From: Reclinomonas americana ATCC 50394
Lineage: Eukaryota > Jakobida > Jakobea > Jakobida
Direction: 5' to 3'
Length of the DNA stretch: 22,972 bases
Assembly: GCA_048213135.1 (NCBI GenBank)
Contig: PS015031.1
Span: forward strand, 93,159-116,130
A program made the translations under genes and the position numbers. Shown piece by piece: positions 1-8,765 of this stretch. Below the pieces are notes generated by a model. That model was not told the DNA's origin. It saw only the letters and a program-made list of their open reading frames with translations, and did not search any database. Positions within the stretch are counted from its first letter, which is position 1. Each line of letters opens with the position of its first letter.

Positions 1-1486
1 AGGGAGAGGGAGGGAAGAGAGGGGAAGAGAGGGGGTCGTGGCACGCAACTCCTTGGCCAATAATCGCAGTCGTGCCGCCAGCCGAGGTGGATGTCTGGCG
101 ACTCATAGTCCAGGAGGAGCCCTGGGTGGTACCGACGTACACAACCGGCGGGGTCATGTACAGCTGGAAGTTGCTGGCGTCGGTGGTGTTGGTCTGCAGC
201 AGACTGCAATCGAGGAGGAAAGGATGAGCAGTGCGAATAAATCAACTCTCAAATCATCGACTACACGCACCGACGAGCGCCAATGCTCTCCACAGGCACC
301 AAATCGCCGGCGTCAAAGTCGGACTCGAGCATGTCCAGCGCATCACCAGTAGTCGATGAAGACGACGAAGACGACGACGAAACACTGTCGTCGCCCAGAG
401 CGAGCAGACGACGGCGCGCCGAGGCGGTCGGTGAGACGCGGAACTCCAGCATGGTGTTGACGCCGTTGCGGAGGACCAGCGAAGTCGCCGTGTCGGATCG
501 AATCTCAAACGAGTTGGCCGAGGCGGTGGATTTGGCGGCGGATAATGTTATAACCGCGCCGTTGTTGCTCTGCACGTTGAGTGTGGCGGTGCTGGTGCCC
601 GAGTCCACTGTTACTACGGGCGACGTGACAGAGTTGGCGTTGACTGTGGTGAGGTTGCTGGTGCCGGTGACTGTCAACTCGCTGGAGGAGGAGCGCGAGC
701 GGAACACAAAGCCCGAGATAGAGAAAATCATGCCGGCCACAATCCAAAACAGGATAAAGTGGATGATGCCGAGTGTGACACACGTCCAGAAGAACGTGTC
801 CTGCAATATGACAGAGAAAAAATGGGTGAGCAACAATGAGAAAAAAGGTCGGAATTCTCAAGTCACACACACCGTTCGCCACCACTCTCTCCGCCCGTAC
901 AGCTTGATCTTCTTGACCTTGTTGGCCTCGGAGCTCACCGCCACGGCGGCTGCCGAGGGTGAGTGCATGCCGCCACCGGCGCGGGACGGCGAACTTGTAT
1001 CGCCCACACGGAGGGGCGCACCGTCACCACCGCGACTGGCAGGCGAACCCGGCAGTCCGGGAGACCCTTGAAAAACATTGTACACGGGGGTCATGGAGCG
1101 CATGTCGTGGTCGCCATTGTTGCCGCCCAGTGTGCCCTCGGCGACGCGAATGGCAAGGGAGCGGCGTGGAGGTTCGGGGAGGGGTGGTGGTGGGCCGCTG
1201 CGCAGGAAAAAAAGGGGGGGAGGGAGGGGAGGATGTGAGGGGAGGGAGGGAGGGAGGGGAGCGGAAGGAGACGGATGGGAAATTCGCTCACCCCGAGTAG
1301 TGCACGATCGATGACCCATCGTGGCCCATCGTGTTGCCGTCGGTGTCTTGCTGTCCCAGTGGTGACAGGCGCCATCTTCTCGACCGCGCCAGTGGCGACT
1401 GATCATCGCCGACCGACGACGCAAGAGCCACGGCACCAGAAGGTGACCCGTGATAACTCTGCGGGCTGCCTCGTTGCTGGAAGAAG
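1..1486 (-). CDS. Sarcoglycan-like type II membrane protein (partial)
   Basis: Exons on the minus strand: 1486-1292, 1197-873, 800-271 and 203-about 50, with introns 1198-1291, 801-872 and 204-270. All three introns are GT-AG and keep the reading frame. The cytoplasmic N-part is rich in Gly, Pro and Ser and contains VYNVFQ. It ends in KKIKLYGRREWW, directly before a transmembrane helix (WTCVTLGIIHFILFWIVAGM), which matches the VYKxGIYGWRKR-plus-helix start of gamma/delta-sarcoglycan. The outer part is a Ser/Thr-rich run of short beta repeats (NFEIRSDT-, LEFRV-like) as in sarcoglycan stalks, then a Ser-rich stretch. Sarcoglycans stabilise the dystrophin complex in animals. The last visible exon probably ends at a GTTGCG donor near position 49, so the Cys-rich C-terminus lies outside the window. 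The 5' end is unresolved: an acceptor sits at 1487-1489, so an earlier exon may exist, and an internal Met is available in the first exon. Another stalked type II beta-repeat protein is possible. Confidence 0.5.
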
Positions 1487-1489
1487 CTG

Positions 1490-3110
1490 CTCGAGGGAAA
1501 GGGAGGTTAGGGAAAGGGTGATTGGTAGAGAGTGAGGGAGAAGAGAAGAAGGGGGAAGGGAGGGGAAAAGGGAAAGTGGGACCAAGGCGGGAGCGAACCA
1601 TGGAAGAGGAAAAAGAGAGATGTGGGGTGGAATATCGACATGCAGTTCACGCATGCAGCGAACAAATGCAACCGAAGAAATAGACGATCGTGTGCGATGC
1701 AGACGACAGAAACAATCAGACAACGCGAGAGACACTGCCAGTCAGTGCAGACGAGGCACACTTGCGCGATGAACAGATGAAGAACAAGGCCAGAGAGGCA
1801 CAAAACAAAAAGTTAGACAAGAGTGTCACAATGCGACTGCAGGCCAGTGGGAGATCACACATGGACCAAGAAGGAAGAGGTGAGGCGGCACGCAACTCCA
1901 TTCACGACTTTCTGCGCCCTTCTCACAACAAAAGCAGTGACCAATGGACCTGTACGATGAAATTTCAAATGAGCGCGAATCGATTTTTGATGACGATGAT
2001 GGTCTTCGAAGCGTGGCATTCGCTCTCTCTCACTATGGCACATCGCGAGAGAGACAGAGACACACACACACACACAAACAAAGGCGAGAGGCAACGAGCG
2101 TTGATGGTTTGCATGAGACACGCACAGATGCGGAGAAAGTGGACACGCGCACACACTCACTCACTGTCACACACACCAGAGAAGAGTGCGCGCGCGTATG
2201 ACACACTCGCCCACTCTTACTCTCACAAACACACGCACGCAGATGAGCACTTGTGTGAGAAAAAAACAAGATCGGACATGGCGTCGGAGGTGGCCGAACC
2301 ATGGCACACACTTGCGTACAGACACACACGCAGAGAGAGACAGAGAACGAGAGAGCAAAGAGTGCACATGTACGTGCGCGTGTGTGCGTGGTGAGTGAGA
2401 GAGTTGTTTGGCCAACCACCAACGCGCGCGCTCGTGAGAGTCGGACATTTTTCCCACGCGCTCACTCACACACTCACACACACAAACGCACACAACGAAA
2501 GAGAAAGAGACAGAGATTGTAGGAGAGATGTGCAGTGTCTCTTTTGAGAGAGAGTGTGTGTGCGTGTGTGCGACAGACCTCTCTCTGCGGCGCAAGCAAA
2601 AAAATATTGATTTGTTTTCCCGGAAAAAAGTGATTTGCACTACGGAAACGTGCAACGGTCTACACAAGCGCAACAACAACTTTACCAACAACAAATTCCT
2701 TCACCAACAAACAAGCAACAGCTGTCTCGATGACCAAGTTCAACCGTATCCAAAACATCAACACAGACACCAATCTTGAGGCAGCAGCAGGTTCCTTGTG
2801 TGTGCGTGTTCGCTCTCGGAGCTCCGAACAAGTCGAGAACTGCGATCTTCACCGCATAAGCGTGGTTGACCAGTGGATTTGACGCACTTGCATAGACGCA
2901 TAGCGTTTTCTGCGATCGTACACGGCACATCGAATTCGGGAAAAAGGCCATGAGCCAGGCAAACAAAGCAAAGCCGGGTCCGGATCGCGAAGCAAGCAAA
3001 GCAAAAGCAGTGGTGGCGTCAAAGTTGGTGGTGAAGTTGAACAAAAGAGAGCTCGTCGTGTTCCTGCTCTTCTGCATTCTTCACTCTCCCCTCACGTCAC
3101 CCATTTCCTG
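1490..3110. other. Low-complexity spacer, no supported gene
   Basis: This stretch is dominated by purine-rich tracts (1500-1620) and by CA/GA/CACT-type simple repeats (about 2030-2580), for example the pure CA run near 2060-2077. Open frames across it on both strands consist of His, Thr, Arg and Ser runs that are direct translations of the repeats. From about 2600 to 3110 the composition becomes more mixed, but the only frames are short (51 codons from 2730, 55 codons from 2950) and carry no recognisable motif. It probably holds the 5' flank of the sarcoglycan-like gene. Confidence 0.5.
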
Positions 3111-3180
3111 CGCTTGATGTCACTCTGTTTCTCCCGTCCCGTATCCCTCACACTCCTCCTGCCACTCCGTCGTGTTCATC

Positions 3181-3181
3181 C

Positions 3182-3229
<48 letters not shown>

Positions 3230-3249
3230 NNNNNNNNNNNNNNNNNNNN

Positions 3250-3282
<33 letters not shown>

Positions 3283-3283
3283 T

Positions 3284-3303
<20 letters not shown>
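3181..3303 (+). repeat. (CT)n microsatellite broken by a 20-N gap
   Basis: An almost pure CT dinucleotide tract on both sides of the gap at 3230-3249. It is followed by a short TATC tetranucleotide run ending about 3314. The gap is almost certainly inside the repeat, so its true length is unknown. Confidence 0.95.
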
Positions 3304-3314
<11 letters not shown>

Positions 3315-3539
3315 AAGCTTCCCCCTCCCACACACTCTTCCTGTTGTTGTTGGTGAGGCTCAGGCGAGAGCATGTGGCACTCGCAGTTGTTGTTGTTGGT
3401 GTTGTTGCGGTCACAAGCATGCTCCCTGTGGACAACATGTGGCTGGTCGACGCTTGCTGTGTTGACGACGGCCGCATGAGCATGTCGGAGTGAAGTTCGT
3501 GATGCGTGCCCGACACCGTTGCCTGTGAACCCGCATCCA

Positions 3540-4640
3540 TTACTCTGCCTCCTCCTCCCCATCTACCTCCCCCTCCTCATCCTCTCCTTCCCTCCTCGCT
3601 GCCGCCGACTTTCCCCTTCTCCTCCTCAACCGCAAATCATACATCTGCACCTGCTCGTGGCAATAGTCGGGGTGCATCTTGCGGTGCGCCACTCGGCGCA
3701 TCTCAAAACCCGCCTCGCCAAACGTCGACAGAAAGAGCGCCGTCAAGTCCGCATCACGCTCCTCGAACGCGAATATCGCTCGCGGTGCCTGCGACGCCAG
3801 AATCGTGGCCAGCAGCAGTGGCGGATGATCGTGCCGGTACATGCACTCCGAGGCAATCACCAGATCCTACGCCAACAATCGTGGTGAGCAGGCACGCAGG
3901 GACTTCTCCAATGACAGTAAACGCAAGTGGATCGCAACATAAGGCGATCCTGGTGGCTCCTCGCCCCTACGTATCAGCAACACACGTCAAGGACAGGCAG
4001 GAAGTGTCTGCCTGCTTTTAGCGGGTGTACAAACCACAGCAATACACTGCACGCCGCTCGGCCGCCCTTCTCCGCAAAATGCTCCGCGTTGAAGGCCACG
4101 TTCTTCTCCATGAGTGCCAGCATGTTCTCGCAGTCAGTCAGCAGCACATCGGCGCCTGCATGTGCATGTACATGTATACCAGTGAGCAGACTCCTTCTCG
4201 GAGGGTGTCTCGGAAGCTCACGTAACCCATGACCGCCAGTGAGATGCCGGCCTGTGTCATGCGTGAGAGAGAGTGTGGAGAGAGGATAAAGTGAAGGCCA
4301 CTTAACTGCTCCGCAACCTGCTCCAAGGTCGAGCACGCGCAGACCGGCACACTTGTTGCGCTGAGTGCGTTCGAGATACTTGGCAACATGGAATGACTGA
4401 GAGAGTGGAGTGTAAGTGTGTGTGACTCTCCTCGCGTGCACCCTTCTCAACGCAACACTGTCCCACACTTTGCTGCCAGTCGACTCAATCACAATGTTCT
4501 CCTCAAACACCAAATCGTGACATGCAATGCTCAGACTGTCTCTCAGGCACCGAGTGAGCACAATGACTCTCTCAGCACACAAGAGAGTGAGAGGCAGAGC
4601 ACCTCTTTGTCGATGTCACACTCCGCTTTGCTGCAGCCAT
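3540..4640 (-). CDS. METTL21-type protein-lysine methyltransferase
   Basis: A seven-exon model on the minus strand: 4640-4603, 4535-4457, 4396-4307, 4251-4227, 4155-4048, 3966-3923 and 3866-3540 (stop TAA 3542-3540). It sums to 711 nt (236 aa), the normal size of family-16 (METTL21/22/23) methyltransferases, and every junction keeps frame. Family signatures appear in order: VWDSSFHVAKYLER (the VWDxxxxLxxYL helix), motif I VLDLGAGCGAAGISLAVMG for S-adenosylmethionine, DVLLTDCENMLALMEKNV (motif II acidic loop and following helix), then DLVIASECMYRHD (post-II strand, D/E-x-x-Y). The protein ends in an acidic tail after a basic RRRRGK patch. These enzymes methylate lysines of chaperones, elongation factors and similar targets; the substrate here cannot be told. 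The 25-nt exon 4 is a microexon. Exons 5 and 6 are the least certain part, since the 44-nt exon 6 is placed by splice sites and phase only. An alternative in-frame ATG lies at 4673. Two donors are unusual (GTTGCG at 4456, GTTAAG at 4306). Confidence 0.8.
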
Positions 4641-4656
4641 GCTGCTTCGATGATGA

Positions 4657-6512
4657 TTATACACAATGTTCATTTTGCTGCTGGGGACACAGAGGACGAT
4701 GAGGACGCGGAGGAGGGGGCAGAGATGCTGCTGGCGCTGTTGGAGTTGGAGCTGGGTGCGCCAACTGCACTGCCTCCTCCTCCTNNNNNNNNNNNNNNNN
4801 NNNNCCTCCTCCTCCTCCGCCGGCGACAGAGCCAATGGCTGCAGCGGCCACGCATCCTCCGCGAGGCACGTCGTCGGCGTACAAGTCGCTGAGCCAGTGG
4901 CGCACGTTGCGGATGCAGTCGTCGTCGTCGAGGGTGACTAGGCATTCGTGTTGGAGGAGTGTGGAGGCCAGTGGTCGGGTGTGTGGGTCCTTGTCCATGG
5001 CGAGTTTGAGCAGGTCGCGCAGGGAGGCGGAGACGCCGTGCGTGGCGAGCTCCTCGGAGAAGACGACGGCCGGGCTCGGGCCGTTGGATATCCNNNNNNN
5101 NNNNNNNNNNNNNNNNNNNNNNNNNNNNNNNNNNNNNNNNNNNNNNNNNNNNNNNNNNNNNNNNNNNNNNNNNNNNNNNNNNNNNNNNNNNNNNNNNNNN
5201 NNNNNNNNNNNNNNNNNNNNNNNNNNNNNNNNNNNNNNNNNNNNNNNNNNNNNNNNNNNNNNNNNNNNNNNNNNNNNNNNNNNNNNNNNNNNNNNNNNNN
5301 NNNNNNNNNNNNNNNNNNNNNNNNNNNNNNNNNNNNNNNNNNNNNNNNNNNNNNNNNNNNNNNNNNNNNNNNNNNNNNNNNNNNNNNNNNNNNNNNNNNN
5401 NNNNNNNNNNNNNNNNNNNNTCAGGATGAATTCGTAGGAGCCGCTAAAGGGTGGAAGGGGGAGGAAGGGGGAAGGGGGAGAAGTGAGGCGATGGTTGGGT
5501 GGAATGAGCGTGTGGATGTATGTGCGCGACACACGGTCTTTGAGTGAGGAAGTGGGGGAGCAGAGAGATGGAGAGGAAAAACAGGTACAGAAATTGAAAG
5601 TTGACGCGCGAGACGCACGTGCTCATGCACACGCACGCACGAGAGAGAGATATACGCTCTTTGAGAAGGAGCGAATACATCTCGGCTCACGCACTGTGGG
5701 TGAGGAGGTGAAGGGCGGAGAGGGAAGGGATAGGGGGAGCGGTGAGAAGGAGAGGAATACAAGCACAGAAGAGAAGTGACACGAGATTGATCTCTCAGGG
5801 TGCGTCTCTTTGCGAACTCCTCCCTCTGTCTGTCTCTCCCTCCCTCTCTCTCTCTCTCTGTGTGTACGAACACGCGCGTCTCGCCTGTGCCTGTTTTTCC
5901 TCTCTCCGTCTCTCTGCTCCCCGTATCCCACCCGTGTGATGCATCCGATCGATCTCTCAATGGTGCGTCTCTTTGCAAACTCCTCCCTCTGTTTCTCTCT
6001 AAGTGTGTACGAGCACGCGCGTCTCGCGCGTCAGCTTCCAATTTTCTGTGCCTGTGTTTCCACTCTATGTCTCTGCTCCCCGTATCCAACCCGTGTGTCG
6101 AGATGCATCCCATCGATCTCTCTGCAAACTCCTCTCTCTCTCTCNNNNNNNNNNNNNNNNNNNNNNNNNNNNNNNNNNNNNNNNNNNNNNNNNNNNNNNN
6201 NNNNNNNNNNNNNNNNNNNNNNNNNNNNNNNNNNNNNNNNNNNNNNNNNNNNNNNNNNNNNNNNNNNNNNNNNNNNNNNNNNNNNNNNNNNNNNNNNNNN
6301 NNNNNNNNNNNNNNNNNNNNNNNNNNNNNNNNNNNNNNNNNNNNNNNNNNNNNNNNNNNNNNNNNNNNNNNNNNNNNNNNNNCGTACGTACCAACCTACC
6401 GTACGTCGTACGGTACCGGACGACGGACGGTACCGTCCCGTACCGTACCGTACCGTACCGTACGTCGTACGTACGTAGTCGTACTACCTACTACCTACTC
6501 TCTCTCTCACTA

Positions 6513-6567
<55 letters not shown>

Positions 6568-7306
6568 ATAGATGTCTCGCAAGCCATCTCCACATTTCTA
6601 TGCCCATTTTCCTCTATCCCGTCCCTCTCTCTTTCCCCTTTCAACGTCCCACTCACATTTGCGCCTCATACGGATACCGCCCGAGCAAACACTGCAGCAG
6701 CACCATGCCGGCGCTCCACACATCGGCGCTGGCGTTGTACGAGAGATTCCTGATGCGCTCCGGCGACATGTAGATGCGCGTGCCAATGTACGACTTGGCC
6801 TCGCCCGCTTGCTTGCTCACGCCAAAATCGGCCACCTTCAGCACGCCCATGTAGTTGACCAGGAGATTCGAGGGCTTGATGTCGCGGTGGAGGATGCCGT
6901 GCTGCTCCAGGTGTTGCAACCCGAGGAACACCTGTTTGGCCAGCGACCGCACCACCAGCTCCGGCACCCGTCGAGGATGATGATGTTCCGTACACCGCTT
7001 AATAATCTGCTCCAGTGTGTACGGCATCTTCTCCAAGCCAATGTGCACCTCGTTCTCCACGCGGTAGGCGCCCAGACACTTGAGAATGTGCGGGTTGGTG
7101 CCGACGGCCACAAAGCTCTTGACCTCCTCGCGGATCGACTCGGTGAACTCCAGCTCCACCACCTTGACCACAATCTCCTGCCCGGTGGGCTTGTGCACGG
7201 CCACGTAGACGGTCGACTGGTCGCTGCTCGCCAGCGTCTCGTCCGTCATTTGCACGTCGTCGGCACTCAGCTCCATCACCCGTTGTAGTTCACCGGGGCG
7301 GCTCAT
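4657..7306 (-). CDS. MAPKK-like (STE7 group) protein kinase
   Basis: Exon 1 is 7306-6657 (216 codons plus 2 nt, ATG 7306). The intron is 5444-6656 (GTGAGT to TTTAG). Exon 2 starts at 5443 and enters a gap (5094-5420), then coding resumes at 5093. Seen in exon 1: VVKVV with the ATP lysine at about residue 48, alpha-C Glu near 60, HRDIKPSNLLVN at 140-151, DFGVS at 160-164, and a short activation loop followed by GTRIYMSPERI. The downstream part reads GSYEFIL..., ISNGPSPAVVFSEE, then LLKLAMDKDPHTRPLASTLLQHECL, which is subdomain XI with the invariant Arg. HRDIKPSN, DFGVS and GTRxYMSPER together are typical of MAP kinase kinases. The glycine-rich loop is missing (LASSDQSTVYVAV). The tail after the gap at 4785-4804 is uncertain: one frame stops at 4657, another gives a Ser-rich tail stopping at 4670. 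The frame across a placeholder gap cannot be trusted. Confidence 0.85.
4785..4804. other. 20-N gap in kinase C-terminal Glu/Gly codon repeat
   Basis: Both flanks are CCT repeats (GGA/GAG on the coding strand). Codon count and reading frame across it are unknown, which decides between two possible kinase C-termini. Confidence 0.95.
5094..5420. other. Assembly gap (327 N) inside kinase
   Basis: Kinase coding runs into the gap from 5421 (GSYEFIL) and out of it at 5093 (ISNGPSP). In MAPKKs these two motifs are only two or three residues apart. The gap therefore must hide an intron or be oversized. Confidence 0.95.
5555..6081. repeat. Interrupted inverted repeat inside kinase intron
   Basis: The arm at 5555-5624 is an imperfect reverse complement of 6011-6081. 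Both contain the core GACGCGCGAGACGC-CGTGCTC (or its complement), the flank CAGAAA-TTG-AAG-TGACGCG, and GGGGAGCAGAGA. The spacer is about 385 bp. The whole lies in the 1.2-kb kinase intron. Confidence 0.7.
5790..6144 (+). repeat. Degenerate tandem repeat, about 160-bp units
   Basis: The phrase GTGCGTCTCTTTGC-AACTCC recurs at about 5800 and 5964. The phrases CTCTGCTCCCCGTATCC and GATGCATCC-ATCGATCTCTC recur at about 5910-5960 and 6070-6120. A third unit is cut off by the gap starting at 6145. The units share the sequence that also forms the inverted repeat at 5555-6081. Confidence 0.7.
6145..6382. other. Assembly gap (238 N) in kinase intron
   Basis: Flanked on the left by CT repeats and on the right by the CGTAC cluster; no coding content is expected. 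Confidence 0.95.
6383..6563 (+). repeat. CGTAC/TACCG short-motif cluster and (CT)n tract
   Basis: From 6383 to about 6495 the sequence is built from CGTAC, TACCG and GTAC words in both orientations. It is locally self-complementary and passes into CTAC repeats and then a CT run at 6507-6563. It sits at the edge of a 238-N gap inside the kinase intron. Confidence 0.85.
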
Positions 7307-8054
7307 GCTAGAAGGGGGAAAGGAGGGAAGTGAGTGAGATCGGTTTTTTCGGCGTGTTACGAATTCACCTCTCTCGCAGACTCTCTCTCTCTCCCTCTCT
7401 TTCTCTGTCTGTCATTGCGAGTGTGGTGCACGTGTTGTTTTCTCTAAGCGAGTCGCTCTGTTCCTCTCACACACTCTGTCGGTCTGTCTGCCATTCGCTC
7501 TCTGAATGCCTCGTGTCTCTCATTTATCAACTTGTGTTTGCGCAACACTGAACACACAGACGAGTGAGTGAGCGCAATCAGGAGTGAGATGCGCGCGTGT
7601 CTGTCTGTCTGCCTAACGCTCACTGCGCGTGTCTAGTCTCGTCATTCACCCTTCCCTCCCACTCTCTGAAAGACGCAATCGTCTCGTAATTCACCCTCCT
7701 TTCCTCTTCCTCCCTCCCTCCCTTCTCTCTCTCTCTCTCTCTCTCTCCCAAAGACGCAACTCGCCAACGAGATCCGACGAAGACGATCGATGCGTGCCGA
7801 GACGATTGATGCCAATGTCGGAGGAGACCAGGAAGGTGCCAGAGGTCGTCAAACCATCGCCATCGCCATGAAACGGATCCTCTGCGTTCCTCTACGGAAT
7901 CAAAAGACGAGTGAGACTCGCAGAAGAAGAAAAAGAAGGTGACAGAGAGCGCGAGACACCAAAGAGCAATCTCTGTCGCTGCGTGGCATACGAAAGAGTG
8001 ACAGACAAGTCGCGCCAAAGAGACGATCACTCTCATTCCTCTCTCTCTATGTGT

Positions 8055-8126
<72 letters not shown>

Positions 8127-8146
8127 NNNNNNNNNNNNNNNNNNNN
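7307..8146. other. Kinase 5' flank; CT and GT repeats; gap
   Basis: The stretch upstream of the kinase ATG is pyrimidine-rich, with CT tracts at about 7380-7410 and 7725-7748, then a (GT)n tract from 8050 to 8126 that runs into a 20-N gap (8127-8146). A short plus-strand frame ending at 7871 (reading MPMSEETRKVPEVVKPSPSP before its stop) has protein-like composition, but no other support. It might belong to the gene whose 3' end follows the gap. Confidence 0.4.
8050..8126 (+). repeat. (GT)n microsatellite abutting an assembly gap
   Basis: GT dinucleotides are nearly uninterrupted for about 75 bp up to the first N at 8127. The true length is unknown because the gap starts inside the repeat. 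Confidence 0.95.
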
Positions 8147-8743
8147 GCTGTGGTGAGAGTCGTGGCCGTCCCGAGGTGGGCGACTCATGGTTGGCAAGTA
8201 CTTGCTTGTGCGTCAGACAACTCGACGGAAGAGATCGTTTCCGGCAAGGACACGGCGCTGGGAGGACACGATTGCGTTGCAACTGCGATTCAGTCGCGAT
8301 TCATGCGGCATCCTGCATCGCTTTTTAACGTCTGCTGTAACTGCAAGTTGCATCTCTGTCACTGACTGTGGCGATTGGCGGCGTGGCGGCTGTTGCGGAA
8401 GACGACGATCCGGACGAGGAAGGGGGCGAGAAGGGCGACGACGACCTTCGCCACTGTGGTGAGAGTCGTGGCCGTCCCGAGGTGGGCGACTCATGGTAGG
8501 CAAGTACTTGCTTGTGCGTCAGACAACTCGACGGAAGAGTTTGTTTCCGGCAAGGACAAGGCGCTGGGAGGACACGATTGCGATATTTCGCTTCGAATGG
8601 CATCCTGCATCGCTTTTTATCGACAAAGGCAATTGCAAGTTGCACCGCTGTCACTGGCTGCGGCGATTGGCGGCTGTAGAAGACGATGGTTCGAAGAGAA
8701 TCCCCCCACACAATCATTACTAACATTGCCTACAATTACCTAA
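8147..8743 (+). CDS. 3' end of unknown gene with duplicated exon
   Basis: A tentative model on the plus strand: an exon remnant ending at 8152, intron 8153-8347, exon 8348-8458 (111 nt), intron 8459-8639, last exon 8640-8743 (stop TAA). Both introns start GTGAGAGTCG and end TTGCAAG. The 111-nt exon encodes a small hydrophobic stretch (ASLSLTVAIGGVAAVA) followed by an acidic run (EDDDPDEEGGEKGDDD). The last exon begins with a diverged copy (APLSLAAAIGG) and ends PTQSLLTLPTIT. Because 111 is divisible by three, duplication of the exon kept the frame. I recognise no family, and the 5' part is lost at the gap. The stop lies 22 nt from the stop of the convergent glycosyltransferase gene. The repeat could equally be noncoding DNA with chance splice signals. 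Confidence 0.3.
8148..8697 (+). repeat. Tandem duplication, 306-bp offset
   Basis: Unit A starts at 8148 and unit B at 8454. The first about 125 bp of the two units differ at only about four positions (for example GGTTGGC versus GGTAGGC). The later parts have small indels. Unit A carries an extra GAC-rich segment (about 8396-8450) that unit B lacks or replaces. Confidence 0.9.
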
Positions 8744-8765
8744 ATCTCATCATTAAAAAAACCGA

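Noticed and set aside
1690-2700. Several overlapping frames of 70-230 codons rich in His, Thr, Arg and Ser
   Set aside because: They are translations of CA, GA and CACT simple repeats, occur on both strands at the same place and carry no motif.
2950-3117. A 55-codon plus-strand frame starting MSQANKAKPG with a hydrophobic end
   Set aside because: Short, isolated, without splice or promoter support. The hydrophobic part runs into pyrimidine-rich sequence that gives Leu/Phe/Ser by chance.
3313-3540. A 75-codon minus-strand frame starting at the methyltransferase stop (MDAGSQATVSG)
   Set aside because: Thr/Ser/Asn-rich translation of GTT-type repeats, most likely the 3' UTR of the methyltransferase gene.
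8325-8726. Minus-strand Ser/Pro-rich frame across the 306-bp duplication
   Set aside because: Substitutions between the two units are not concentrated at silent sites in that frame, and no splice or domain signal supports it.
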